Below are positions 41,946 through 51,005 of a DNA stretch of 64,000 bases, one piece after another. Numbering within the stretch: position 1 is the first letter of the stretch; every line of letters starts with the position of its first letter. The stretch comes from CPC320 sp002684375 (GTDB lineage: Bacteria; Pseudomonadota; Alphaproteobacteria; Rhodobacterales; Rhodobacteraceae). The DNA lies in contig CBFIHZ010000004.1 in NCBI GenBank assembly GCA_965662545.1, positions 1 to 64,000 of the forward strand, in the 5' to 3' direction. The notes beneath the pieces were generated by a model. That model saw only the letters and a list, made by a program, of their open reading frames with translations, ran no database searches and was not told the DNA's origin. The translations under genes and the position numbers were made by a program.

Positions 41946-42716
41946 ATGCAGTTAGACAGAATAATGATGGTCTTGGAATATGTTGCTGCAGCGGACCGGC
42001 CGGTGTCGGCAACAGAGCTGCATAAGCTAACTGAAATCCCCAAGCCAACGTGCTATCGCGCCCTGCTAAAATTGGCAGAAAATGGCTTTATCGAAGATAT
42101 TGAGGCGGCGGGCCGCTATTCAATCGGCCGTCGTTTGCGCGCAGCGGTTATGCAGGGGCAATCCAATTTCGATGTCTGCGAAGCCACACGGCCATTCTTA
42201 AAAGAAGCTGCTGGAGAATATGACGAGGCGGTGTTTTTATCCAGAATTCGTAACAACGGGGTCGAGATTATCCATGTTGAAGCGCCAGCCAACTCTCGAT
42301 CTGGTTTTATTCATCCGGGCCTGGGGTTTCGTCCAATACATGCCTGTTCCTGCTCCAAGGCCATTTTGGCTTTTGCCGGGTCTGATCTGCTAAAGGCGGC
42401 GATGAAAACGCCGATGAAGCAATATACAGACAAGACCTTAACCGAGATTGATCAATTGAAACATGATATCGCGCAGGTAAAGGTCCGGGGCTATGCCGAA
42501 TGCTTGGAGGAAATTCAAACCGGTGTCTCCAGCGTAGCCGTGCCAATTTTTATGGCAAATGTTGGCACCATTTTCAGCATTGGTTGCATTGGGCCAGTTA
42601 GCAAATTCAGTGCGACCAGAAGGGCCGAGATCGGTGCTTCTCTGCTGGGCCTGGTCGGACGTATCAGCCAAGCCATTCAAATGCATGCGCAAGTCGCGCA
42701 TAGCGCTGCCATATAG
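41946..42716 (+). CDS. IclR-family transcriptional regulator
   Basis: IclR regulator of 256 residues. The winged helix-turn-helix (VSATELHKLTEIPKPTCYRALLKLAENGFIED) is followed by the GAF-like effector domain with SGFIHPGLGFRPIHACSCSKAILAF and YAECLEEIQTGVSSVAVPI. Divergent from the methanethiol-oxidase operon with a palindrome close to its own start, it should repress or activate that operon and itself. The effector may be a C1-sulfur compound; this is inference from position. Confidence 0.92.
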   Translation: MQLDRIMMVLEYVAAADRPVSATELHKLTEIPKPTCYRALLKLAENGFIEDIEAAGRYSIGRRLRAAVMQGQSNFDVCEATRPFLKEAAGEYDEAVFLSRIRNNGVEIIHVEAPANSRSGFIHPGLGFRPIHACSCSKAILAFAGSDLLKAAMKTPMKQYTDKTLTEIDQLKHDIAQVKVRGYAECLEEIQTGVSSVAVPIFMANVGTIFSIGCIGPVSKFSATRRAEIGASLLGLVGRISQAIQMHAQVAHSAAI

Positions 42717-42978
42717 ATGGCCGCTTTGACCAGCACTGTCGCAAAAAAATTGTTTATAAAAGCACTGTTTTGATAAACGTCTCAAACGCTTTGGCTTGTG
42801 ATCGCCTTCATGAATACAAGCCGGTTTTGACCGGGCAGGCTCTTGTTGACGCGTGGCGTCGCCGGCAAGTAACGTTGCGGCGACTGCGGTCGAACGCCGG
42901 GTTGCTGTGAATGATCTGATATAGCCACTTGATGGCATTGGCCGATGTGAATGGCCTGAACAGATCGGATGGAGTTGA

Positions 42979-44208
42979 TTGACAATAGTGCGGCGATGGC
43001 GCGTGATGAAAAATTCTCAACAGGGGGCTTTGATCTTGCAAAGTACTAATCGGATGCAGGTTGTTGCTGATGGCTATGTCGCGGCACAAAAATTTTGTGG
43101 TATCGAATGGCAGGTTGAGCGTGCCGGAGCAGTGTTGCAGTCAGGTCGGGCAGGCTGCGCCGAGTTTGAAACCCAGCGCCCGATCCCCGAGACAGCTCTG
43201 TATCGGATTTTTTCAATGACCAAGCCAATCATCTCGGTGCTTGCCCTGCGTCTGATTGATCAGGGGAAGTTGCGGCTTTTTGATCCCGTGGCACTGTTTG
43301 ATCCTGCATTCGCAAAGATGAAGGTTTTGGGCACCGACGGATCGGTCACACCAGCTAGGCGGTTGATTACGGTTGAAGATTTGCTGATGCATCGCGCCGG
43401 GTTCAGCTATGAGTTTATTCTTGGCTGTCACGTTGCTCCCTATTATCGCGCGGCGAATATTTTGGCAGATGGGCACCGACCAATGGCGGATATGATGACG
43501 GCGCTCGCGGCGTTGCCGCTGGCGTTTCACCCCGGAACCGCGTGGCGCTATAGCGTGGCGACCGATGTGCTTGCTCATGTAATTGAATGCGCATTGGGCT
43601 GTGATCTGGGCGCCGTGTTACAGGCAGAAATTTTTGATCCTTTGGGGATGAAAGATACTGGTTTTTACGTACCTGATGCAGATCGGCACCGCTTGATGGC
43701 GATGTATGGGCCCGGCGATTTGACCGGATTGCCGCCCGTGACAGCTATGCCTCACGATCTTGTGCGGCGCGATATCAGTCAGATGTATCCTGTTGATAAG
43801 CCTGATTTTCGCCGCGGGGGTCTGGGGCTTTATGCCAGCCTGAACGACTATATGTGTTTTGCGCGCATGTTGTTAACCGGGCGCACGGCGCGAGGTGAGG
43901 TTGTGGTATCAAATAAAATGCATCAAATACTGCAACAAAACAGGATTACGGCGCACCAGTTGCCTTTGTCGATCGGGGCTGTGCCTTTGTGCGGCTACGG
44001 GTGGGGCCTGACCGGTCGGGTGATGATTGATCCCGGCGCAGCGACTGCTCCGACCTCTGATGGCGAGTTTGGCTGGGCGGGGGCGGCGGACACGTATTTT
44101 TGGGTAGATCCGCGTGAAGATATGGTCGGTGTGCTGATGACCCAGTTTTTAGGCGGTGCGGTGCCGTTGGCAGAAGATATGCGCACCGCTGCCTATCAAA
44201 GCTTGTGA
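42979..44208 (+). CDS. serine hydrolase of the beta-lactamase/class C family
   Basis: Penicillin-binding-like hydrolase of about 409 residues, no signal peptide, so cytoplasmic. The nucleophile motif is IFSMTKPIIS (SxxK, Ser79 and Lys82), with YSVATDVLAHVIE as the Tyr motif and WAGAADTYFWVDP in place of the KTG region. Family members are esterases or amidases (EstB type). The frame begins at TTG 42979 behind GGAG; GTG 42988 or ATG 43006 are possible. No linked pathway genes; the substrate is unknown. The 260 bases upstream show no gene. Confidence 0.88.
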   Translation: MTIVRRWRVMKNSQQGALILQSTNRMQVVADGYVAAQKFCGIEWQVERAGAVLQSGRAGCAEFETQRPIPETALYRIFSMTKPIISVLALRLIDQGKLRLFDPVALFDPAFAKMKVLGTDGSVTPARRLITVEDLLMHRAGFSYEFILGCHVAPYYRAANILADGHRPMADMMTALAALPLAFHPGTAWRYSVATDVLAHVIECALGCDLGAVLQAEIFDPLGMKDTGFYVPDADRHRLMAMYGPGDLTGLPPVTAMPHDLVRRDISQMYPVDKPDFRRGGLGLYASLNDYMCFARMLLTGRTARGEVVVSNKMHQILQQNRITAHQLPLSIGAVPLCGYGWGLTGRVMIDPGAATAPTSDGEFGWAGAADTYFWVDPREDMVGVLMTQFLGGAVPLAEDMRTAAYQSL

Positions 44209-44282
44209 TTGCAGCCAAGCAAGCCTTGAGCCTGCCTGCGAGTTGCGGTATCGCCTGATAGGGCAACCATTTGAGGCCCACA

Positions 44283-45320
44283 ATGAAGTTTCTTGATCTG
44301 TCCAAAGTCTATATTCGATCCGGTGCCGGAGGCGGAGGAGCGGTCAGCTTTCTGCGTGAAAAGCATCTCGAATACGGGGGACCTGACGGCGGCGATGGTG
44401 GCAATGGCGGCTCTGTCTGGGCCGAGGCGGTCGAGGGGCTTAACACCTTGATCGATTTTCGGTATCAACAGCATTTTTTCGCCAAAAACGGCACGCCGGG
44501 CATGGGCAAACAGCGCACTGGGGCCAATGGAGATGAGATCGTGCTGCGGGTGCCCGTTGGCACCGAACTTCTCGATGAGGACGAAGAGACGGTGATCGCT
44601 GATCTGACCGAGGTGGGGCAACGGGTACTTCTGGCCAAGGGAGGCAATGGCGGCTTTGGCAATCTGCATTTTAAAAGCGCCACCAATCAGGCGCCGCGCC
44701 GTGCTAATCCTGGTCAGGACGGTATCGAGCGCACGCTTTGGTTACGGTTAAAATTGATTGCTGATGTGGGTCTTTTGGGTTTGCCAAATGCCGGCAAATC
44801 CACCTTTCTCGCGGCAACATCGAACGCACGACCAAAAATTGCCGATTATCCTTTTACCACTCTTTATCCCAATCTAGGGGTTGTGTCGGTGGATGGCGCC
44901 GAATTTGTTATCGCAGATATTCCTGGCCTGATCGAGGGTGCGCATGAAGGAAAGGGGCTGGGCGATTTGTTTCTTGGCCATGTCGAACGCTGCTCGGTGT
45001 TGTTGCATTTGGTCGATGGCACCTCGGCCGACTATATCGAAGATTATCAAACTATCATTGGTGAGTTGGAGGCCTATGGAGGAGATCTAGCCCTGAAGCC
45101 AAGGGTGACAGCGCTGAACAAAATCGACGCGCTTGATGCCGATGAACGTGCCGAGGCATGTGCAGCGTTGCAAACGGTGGTGGGCGGCCCGGTCTTGATG
45201 ATGTCTGGGGTCAGTTCCGAAGGCGTGACCGATGTATTGCGCGCGGTACGTGGCCAGATTGATGAGGACAGATTGCGTCTTGCGCCGGTTGTTGAGGAAG
45301 TTGAGAAATGGCGGCCTTAG
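44283..45320 (+). CDS. obgE: GTPase ObgE/CgtA
   Basis: Essential ribosome-associated GTPase of 345 residues acting in 50S assembly and stress response. The glycine-rich Obg domain (VYIRSGAGGGGAVSFLREK...GGPDGGDGGNGG) occupies the first 160 residues. The G domain follows with GLPNAGKST, the switch segment YPFTTLYPNLG, DIPGLIEGA and NKID. A short C-terminal tail follows. The ATG at 44283 is set by TTTGAGG. It overlaps proB by 13 bases and heads an obgE-proB-proA set. Confidence 0.97.
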   Translation: MKFLDLSKVYIRSGAGGGGAVSFLREKHLEYGGPDGGDGGNGGSVWAEAVEGLNTLIDFRYQQHFFAKNGTPGMGKQRTGANGDEIVLRVPVGTELLDEDEETVIADLTEVGQRVLLAKGGNGGFGNLHFKSATNQAPRRANPGQDGIERTLWLRLKLIADVGLLGLPNAGKSTFLAATSNARPKIADYPFTTLYPNLGVVSVDGAEFVIADIPGLIEGAHEGKGLGDLFLGHVERCSVLLHLVDGTSADYIEDYQTIIGELEAYGGDLALKPRVTALNKIDALDADERAEACAALQTVVGGPVLMMSGVSSEGVTDVLRAVRGQIDEDRLRLAPVVEEVEKWRP

Positions 45321-46414
45321 ACGACATAAAACGCTTAGTCATAAAAATCGGATCGGCCCTCTTGGTCGACCGCAAAACAGGCGCTCTGCGGCACGATTGG
45401 CTGCAGGCGCTGGCGGACGACGTGGCCTTTCTCAAGGCGCGGGGCTGTGATGTTGTGCTGGTCTCTTCAGGCTCGATTGCATTGGGCCGTGGTGCTTTGG
45501 GTCTTTCTGCGACAAAGCTTGCACTGGAAGAATCCCAAGCGGCCGCTGCCGTGGGTCAAATCCGTTTGGCACGCGCTTACGAAGAAGCGCTCGAACCCCA
45601 CAAAATCATAACAGCGCAGGTGTTGGTTACCTTGGAAGACAGCAGCAACCGTCGCCGTTATTTGAATTCACGGGCGACATTAGAGACCTTGTTGGGGCTT
45701 GATGTGGTGCCAATTGTGAATGAGAACGATACCGTTGCAACTGATGAAATCCGCTATGGTGACAATGACCGTTTGGCCGCACAAGTTGCGGTCACTGTGG
45801 GGGCAGGGCTGCTTATTTTATTGTCGGATGTTGATGGCTTTTATTCCGCCAACCCCCAAAGTGATCCCGCCGCAAAGCGCTTTGAGGTGATCGACCAGAT
45901 CACCCCTGAGATCGAGGCGATGGCTGGGGATGCGGGGTCAGGTCTGTCAAAAGGTGGGATGAAGACCAAACTGATGGCGGCCAAGACCGCGATGGCCGCA
46001 GGCTGTGGCATGGTGATTGCCGAAGGGTCAGTGCTACACCCTTTACGAGCGCTTGATGCTGGATGCGCTGCCACATGGTTTGCGCCGCAACTTGATCCGC
46101 GCACCGCCCGCAAACGTTGGATTGCTGCGATGAAATCGCAAGGCTTTATGTGTGTCGATACCGGTGCGGCGGCGGCGCTGCAACAGGGTAAAAGTCTCTT
46201 ACCGGCCGGGGTGAGCGCGGTAAGCGGCCTGTTTGAACGCGGTGATCCAGTCCGTATCCAAGACGCGCAGGGACGCGAATTGGGGCAGGGTTTGAGTTGT
46301 TATTCCAGCCATGAGGCCAAAGCAATCATGGGTCGGCAGTCGCGTGAAATTGAAGCTATTTTGGGTTATCCTGGACGGGCAGCCTTGATCCATCGCGATG
46401 ATATGGCAATATAG
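45308..46414 (+). CDS. proB: glutamate 5-kinase
   Basis: First enzyme of proline synthesis, phosphorylating glutamate, 368 residues. The amino-acid-kinase domain has VIKIGSALLVDRKTG, LVSSGSIALGRGAL, VNENDTVATDEIRYGDND and LLSDVDGFY. A C-terminal PUA domain (about 275-368) is present, as in full-length ProB. It overlaps obgE and is followed by proA after 45 bases, so proline synthesis is encoded as one operon. Confidence 0.97.
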   Translation: MAALDDIKRLVIKIGSALLVDRKTGALRHDWLQALADDVAFLKARGCDVVLVSSGSIALGRGALGLSATKLALEESQAAAAVGQIRLARAYEEALEPHKIITAQVLVTLEDSSNRRRYLNSRATLETLLGLDVVPIVNENDTVATDEIRYGDNDRLAAQVAVTVGAGLLILLSDVDGFYSANPQSDPAAKRFEVIDQITPEIEAMAGDAGSGLSKGGMKTKLMAAKTAMAAGCGMVIAEGSVLHPLRALDAGCAATWFAPQLDPRTARKRWIAAMKSQGFMCVDTGAAAALQQGKSLLPAGVSAVSGLFERGDPVRIQDAQGRELGQGLSCYSSHEAKAIMGRQSREIEAILGYPGRAALIHRDDMAI

Positions 46415-46459
46415 GGCAGATCGCGTAGATCGCAGCCCAAATAAGGATAGGGTGCTGAT

Positions 46460-47752
46460 ATGAAAGACACTGCAAAAACTGAAAATGGTTTGGGCGATGT
46501 GGATATTGCCGCTATGATGACTGGCATTGGCGCGCGCGCAAAAAAGGCCTCGGCTGCGCTTGCAATTGCGCCGCCTGAGGTGAAAGCACTGGCGCTGGAG
46601 GCGGCCGCCGACGCGGTCTGGGCCAAGCGGTCAGTCATTATTGCGGCCAATCAAAAAGATCTGGAATACGGGCGCTCGAAAAATCTGAGTGCTGCGATGC
46701 TGGACCGGCTTTTACTGGATGAGCCACGTATTCAGGGGATCGTAGATGGGTTGCGTGCGGTTGCAAACCAGCCCGATCCGGTGGGCGAGGTGCTGGCTGA
46801 ATGGGATCGTCCGACGGGGCTTAAGATAAAACGGGTGCGCACGCCTTTGGGTGTGATCGGAGTGATTTATGAAAGCCGCCCGAATGTGACGGCAGATGCC
46901 GGAGCGTTATGTCTGAAAGCTGGAAATGCGGTTATTCTGCGCGGCGGTTCGGAAAGTTTTCACAGCTCAGCCGCGATTCACAGCTGTCTTCTCGAGGGGC
47001 TGCGCGTGGCCGGTCTGCCCGAGGCCGCTGTGCAATTGGTGCCGACGCGGGACCGCGCTGCAGTACAGCAGTTGTTGACGATGACCGACAGCGTTGACGT
47101 AATTGTACCGCGTGGCGGTAAGGGCTTGGTTGGTTTGGTGCAGCGCGAGGCGCGTGTGCCCGTGTTTGCGCATCTAGAGGGTATTGTGCACATCTATATC
47201 GACAAAGCGGCAGATGTCGCGAAAACCATGCGTGTTGTGTTAAATTCAAAAACCCGTCGTACCGGGATCTGTGGTGCCGCAGAATGCCTGCTGATCCACC
47301 GCGATGTGGCGGCGGATCTTGGAAAAGAGCTGGTTGGCGGGCTGATCAAAGCCGGCATCGAGGTGCGGGCGACGGCGCCTTTAAACGCCATACCTGGCAG
47401 CATCGAAGCCACAGAAGATGACTGGGGACAAGAGTTTCTGGACAGTATCATCGCTGTGCGGGTGGTGGATGATATGGAGGCTGCGTTGATGCATATTCAA
47501 GCGCATAGTTCCCATCACACAGAGTGTATTATGACCCAAGACGATCAGGCTGCGGAGCTGTTTTTCAACCGTGTTGATAGTGCTATCTTGATGCTTAATG
47601 CCTCGACCCAATTTGCGGATGGTGGGGAGTTTGGCATGGGCGCTGAAATCGGCATCGCGACGGGAAAACTGCATGCGCGTGGGCCAATTGGGGCAATGCA
47701 ATTGACCAGCTTCAAATATCTTGTTGCTGGAGATGGCACAATCCGGGCCTGA
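46460..47752 (+). CDS. proA: gamma-glutamyl phosphate reductase
   Basis: Second enzyme of proline synthesis, reducing glutamyl phosphate with NADPH, 430 residues, aldehyde-dehydrogenase superfamily. VIYESRPNVTADAGALCLKAGN is the cofactor segment, RRTGICGAAECLL holds the catalytic Cys, and VDSAILMLNASTQFADGGEFGMGAEIG is the C-terminal signature. The ribosome site is AAGGATAGGG before the ATG. It is convergent with chpT, with 14 bases between the stops. Confidence 0.97.
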   Translation: MKDTAKTENGLGDVDIAAMMTGIGARAKKASAALAIAPPEVKALALEAAADAVWAKRSVIIAANQKDLEYGRSKNLSAAMLDRLLLDEPRIQGIVDGLRAVANQPDPVGEVLAEWDRPTGLKIKRVRTPLGVIGVIYESRPNVTADAGALCLKAGNAVILRGGSESFHSSAAIHSCLLEGLRVAGLPEAAVQLVPTRDRAAVQQLLTMTDSVDVIVPRGGKGLVGLVQREARVPVFAHLEGIVHIYIDKAADVAKTMRVVLNSKTRRTGICGAAECLLIHRDVAADLGKELVGGLIKAGIEVRATAPLNAIPGSIEATEDDWGQEFLDSIIAVRVVDDMEAALMHIQAHSSHHTECIMTQDDQAAELFFNRVDSAILMLNASTQFADGGEFGMGAEIGIATGKLHARGPIGAMQLTSFKYLVAGDGTIRA

Positions 47753-47766
47753 GCGTCGTTTTGGCT

Positions 47767-48366
47767 CTATACAGTCACTCGCAGCATTTGCTCAGTCTGT
47801 TCGACTTGTAGATCGCGGCCAGTTTCGAAGACGCATTCCGGCAAAAGGGCGAATTGAACATGTGCCGGTGCAATCTCGGTCCGCGGGGAAGTGGTGACAA
47901 GATACCGCCATAACGCTGGGTCGATCTCAAGCCGGTCAGCACCGCTGGATATGCTCCAAGTGTTTTCCTCGCGATTAACATGGATTGTCCCCCCAAACGG
48001 AAGGGCGGTTTCGAAACATTGCAAAAGCAAAAACGCCAATTGGATTTCGCGGCGCGGCAAATCGTCTTTCGGGTGCCACAAAATTATCAGGCGTTCGGAT
48101 TGTATCGCAGCGTTGATGATTCGGACGGTTTCGTGATAGCTGATAATCTGACCATCGAGCGCTGTACCATAGGCAATTCGAAAAAACTGAATGCGGGCGG
48201 CGGCCGCGGCACAGCTTTGTTCGATCAAGCTCATTTCCGAGGAAACTTGGTCGCCTTTTAGTTCTATGAGTTCCAGCCCGTTGTTGATTGCGCCAATCGG
48301 ACTAATCAGGTCATGACAAATGCGCGACCCTATTAAATTTGACAGGGTTAGGTTAAGATTATTCAT
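47767..48366 (-). CDS. chpT: histidine phosphotransferase ChpT
   Basis: Phosphorelay protein of 199 residues passing phosphate from CckA to CtrA and CpdR. It is a HisKA-like dimerisation domain with His18 in LIGSRICHDLISPIGAINNGLELIE, followed by a degenerate HATPase-like domain without the ATP motifs. In alphaproteobacteria it controls cell cycle, motility and gene transfer agent expression through CtrA. It is divergent from the DUF3553 gene with 26 bases between the starts and convergent with proA. The N-terminus fits the family. Confidence 0.93.
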   Translation of the reverse strand: MNNLNLTLSNLIGSRICHDLISPIGAINNGLELIELKGDQVSSEMSLIEQSCAAAAARIQFFRIAYGTALDGQIISYHETVRIINAAIQSERLIILWHPKDDLPRREIQLAFLLLQCFETALPFGGTIHVNREENTWSISSGADRLEIDPALWRYLVTTSPRTEIAPAHVQFALLPECVFETGRDLQVEQTEQMLRVTV

Positions 48367-48392
48367 AATATTCTCTGGCAGGACTTGTGCTA

Positions 48393-48584
48393 ATGAAAAA
48401 TTTGACAGTATTTTGGGAACCCGGTGATTTGGTAGAACACCCGCAGCATCCGGACTGGGGCATTGGGCAGGTGCAATCGGTGATTGACGCTAAAGTAACT
48501 GTCAATTTTCGCGAAGTTGGAAAGTTGGTCATTGATGTTACCCTTATTGAATTGGTTGCAGCCATTCAAAACGAACAGCGTTAA
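48393..48584 (+). CDS. DUF3553 domain protein
   Basis: Small protein of 63 residues: FWEPGDLVEHPQHPDWGIGQVQSVIDAKVTVNFREVGKLVID is the DUF3553 domain, a small beta barrel also present as the last domain of some UvrD-like helicases. As a stand-alone protein its role is unknown. The ATG at 48393 is preferred; a GTG at 48387 is in frame. It is divergent from chpT, whose promoter must overlap its own. Confidence 0.88.
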   Translation: MKNLTVFWEPGDLVEHPQHPDWGIGQVQSVIDAKVTVNFREVGKLVIDVTLIELVAAIQNEQR

Positions 48585-48696
48585 AAGAAGCTTAATTGAT
48601 GTATTAGCTGATGATAACCTTTGAATTGTGTCAAATAATATCTTATCAATTCAGGATAGATGCGAGTTTGCCAAAACAGCGACCGGTGGTCTGATT

Positions 48697-49473
48697 ATGT
48701 TTAAAGCGGGGTCAAATTTATCTCTACGCTTGGCGCAAACCCAAGAAGACCATCAAGCCGCACAGCGGCTGCGCTATCGGGTGTTTATCCAAGAGCTGGG
48801 TGGAGATGGCGCGCTGGTAGACCACACCAACCAATTTGAGATTGACCGGTTTGATACTTTTTTTGACCATCTTGTGCTTATAGATGAGAGACGGAGTCGT
48901 GCTGATTTAGAGCATGTTGTCGGAGTATATCGCTTGCTACGGAGCGATCAGGCGGCGCGGGCAGGACAGTTTTATACCGAAGATGAATACCAGATCGCCG
49001 CACTGCGAAACAGTGGTCGCAATCTGCTTGAACTGGGCCGATCCTGTGTCCATCCTGACTATCGGGGAGGCATGGCGATGTATCAACTGTGGTCGGGGCT
49101 CGCGGCCTATGTACTCGAGCATAAGATCGAAATTCTGTTCGGTGTCGCCAGCTTTCATGGCAGCGATTTGGCGGCGCTTGCCGGACCGCTTAGCATCCTG
49201 CATACGCGGTATCTGGCCCCGACCGAACTGCGTGTGCGGGCGCATGCCACGGGCTATCAAACGATGGATCTGCTGCCTGCAGACAGGTTGGATCGCCGGG
49301 CGGCAATGCTGAAGATGCCGGCTTTGATCAAAGCTTACCTGCGGCTGGGCGGCTTTGTCGGTGATGGTGCTTTCATCGACCGCGACTTTAACACAACCGA
49401 TGTGTGTCTGGTGATGGATACAGCCCGGATGAACCCGCGGTATTCGGGTTACTACACAAGCGGGGCGGCGTGA
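48697..49473 (+). CDS. olsB: ornithine N-acyltransferase
   Basis: First enzyme of ornithine-lipid synthesis: transfers a 3-hydroxyacyl chain from ACP to ornithine. It has 258 residues, GNAT-like. Landmarks are RLAQTQEDHQAAQRLRYRVF, GRNLLELGRSCVHPDYRGG and the C-terminal FNTTDVCLVMDTARMNPRY. The frame is open upstream to 48628, but the ATG at 48697 gives the normal length. Its TGA overlaps the olsA ATG (TGATG), so the two are translationally coupled. Ornithine lipids replace phospholipids under phosphate stress in marine bacteria. Confidence 0.93.
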   Translation: MFKAGSNLSLRLAQTQEDHQAAQRLRYRVFIQELGGDGALVDHTNQFEIDRFDTFFDHLVLIDERRSRADLEHVVGVYRLLRSDQAARAGQFYTEDEYQIAALRNSGRNLLELGRSCVHPDYRGGMAMYQLWSGLAAYVLEHKIEILFGVASFHGSDLAALAGPLSILHTRYLAPTELRVRAHATGYQTMDLLPADRLDRRAAMLKMPALIKAYLRLGGFVGDGAFIDRDFNTTDVCLVMDTARMNPRYSGYYTSGAA

Positions 49474-50330
49474 TGAGCACGACTTGGGATGCAGGCAAAA
49501 AGCCACCATCCGCCGCCGTGACGCCATGGCGGCTATTGCTTGCTGTTATCCGGGCATTGATACTTGCGGTGGTGGTGTTTGGTGGGCTGGCAGTCTTATT
49601 GGTTTTGCGCTTGGTTGAGTGGCCGTTATTCGGACAGCACCGTCCGCTAACGCCTTATATTACCCAAGGGGTTTGTCGCGCTGCTTTTGTAATCCTTGGC
49701 ATCGGTTTCTGCAGCCACGGTCAGGCGATGGGTCATCCGGGAGCCGTGGTGGCAAATCACTCGTCTTGGCTGGATATTTTTGCGTTAAATGCAGGAAAGC
49801 GGATCTACTTTGTCTCGAAATCCGAAGTTGCGGGCTGGCCCGGGATCGGTTGGTTGGCGCGCGCCACGGGCACGGTGTTTATCCGGCGGGACCCCAAAGA
49901 TGCACAGCAGCAAAAAGTCGTGTTTCAGAACCGTTTGTTGGCTGGGCATCGGCTGCTGTTTTTTCCCGAGGGTACCTCAACCGATGGTCTGCGGGTGCTG
50001 CCCTTCAAATCAACACTTTTTGCGGCGTTCTTTGATGAAAAACTACGCTGTGAGATGTACATTCAACCGGTCACCGTGCTGTATCAGCCGCCCCCAGGCC
50101 AAGCGGCAGAGTTTTACGGGTGGTGGGGGGACATGTCGTTTCACAGCCATCTGCTCAAAACGCTGCTTACCCCCCGGCAGGGTAGCGTCGAAGTGATTTA
50201 TCATCTACCGGTGCAGGTGGCCGCTTATCGGGACCGTAAAACGTTGGCAGCCGATGTCGAAGCACGCGTGCGCGCCGGACACCGGGTGTTGGTCGCCGAT
50301 GCTGGGGGGAGGAGGAACACCAGCGACTAA
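49473..50330 (+). CDS. olsA: lyso-ornithine lipid O-acyltransferase
   Basis: Second enzyme of ornithine-lipid synthesis, PlsC-type acyltransferase of 285 residues at the inner membrane. It has an N-terminal hydrophobic segment (LLLAVIRALILAVVVFGGLAVLLVL read in two parts), the NHSSWLD motif (HX4D) and FPEGTSTDG. It adds the secondary acyl chain to lyso-ornithine lipid. It is coupled to olsB. Further general lysophosphatidate activity is possible. The 3' flank is a long A+T-rich region without a gene. Confidence 0.93.
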   Translation: MSTTWDAGKKPPSAAVTPWRLLLAVIRALILAVVVFGGLAVLLVLRLVEWPLFGQHRPLTPYITQGVCRAAFVILGIGFCSHGQAMGHPGAVVANHSSWLDIFALNAGKRIYFVSKSEVAGWPGIGWLARATGTVFIRRDPKDAQQQKVVFQNRLLAGHRLLFFPEGTSTDGLRVLPFKSTLFAAFFDEKLRCEMYIQPVTVLYQPPPGQAAEFYGWWGDMSFHSHLLKTLLTPRQGSVEVIYHLPVQVAAYRDRKTLAADVEARVRAGHRVLVADAGGRRNTSD

Positions 50331-50643
50331 ACGGGCATCTCAACTGTTATTACCGGTGGCCCTAAGGTTGAAGTGTCAATAAAATTGAAACTGATACCCC
50401 AGTTAAGTACTAAATTCGCTGCTTCAAAGAGAAACCTTCGTGGGCAAGCATTAGAATCACACTCACTTTGAGATTGACCAGTGTAAAGGATTCCCGATGT
50501 GAAGAGGCTGCTTTTATGAAATCTCGGTCAATATTATTACCGCGGTCCCGTTCAATGCTGTATCTGGCAAAGCCAAGCAATTTCGGTAAGGTCGGACGAA
50601 CCAGTTACCCTCTTGGGAGGTCGCGCGGTTAAACAGCTTTTAT

Positions 50644-50667
50644 CAAGAAATGCCCAATCATTTCTTG
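50644..50667. repeat. perfect 9-base hairpin
   Basis: CAAGAAATG (50644-50652), six-base loop CCCAAT, CATTTCTTG (50659-50667). No T-run follows on either strand, so it is not a standard terminator. It lies 314 bases after olsA and 338 before the flagellin start. Confidence 0.45.
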
Positions 50668-50822
50668 CGCAAGCCCCTGATATAAGATGATTTTTTAATA
50701 GTATTTCCGCAGATTTTTTTAATGCTGTTTTGTGTTTCGCGCCTGCAGACTTACAAAAAACTGATTTCTTTAATAACGGAACTGGTAAAGTCTAAAATAC
50801 TTTATTTAAAAATTTAATTGTA

Positions 50823-50849
50823 AAAATTACTTGACTTTATTGACGGTAA
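50823..50849 (+). promoter_or_regulatory. sigma-28-like promoter of flagellin
   Basis: AAAA (50823-50826), 15 bases, then GACGGTAA (50842-50849) against the consensus TAAA-N15-GCCGATAA: spacing correct, six of eight -10 bases match. It would leave a leader of about 150 bases before the flagellin ATG, the kind of leader that FlbT-type regulators bind. Confidence 0.35.
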
Positions 50850-51005
50850 TTTTGTACCCCTAATGTCGAAGTGGAAATATCGGACTCCCTTGGGGATTAT
50901 ATTGGTGACGTGCGTTACTGGTAAGTCTTCATTGTACAAAAATCTAAATAGCTCGTGTTTGTTCAACCGAATAGCACGGCAGGATCATAGTACGGAGTTT
51001 GCCAA

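Larger units (their letters stand above)
50331..51005. other. 675-base A+T-rich region upstream of flagellin
   Basis: No frame gives a recognisable protein. It contains a perfect 9-base hairpin (50644-50667), an inverted repeat TAAAGT-N7-ACTTTA (50786-50804) and a sigma-28-like promoter (50823-50849). The last 150 bases are probably the flagellin leader; the rest is unexplained. Confidence 0.55.

Noticed and set aside
42717..42978. Frames on the minus strand overlapping the end of iclR
   Set aside because: Shadows without ribosome site or similarity; the interval is treated as promoter space of the beta-lactamase-like gene.
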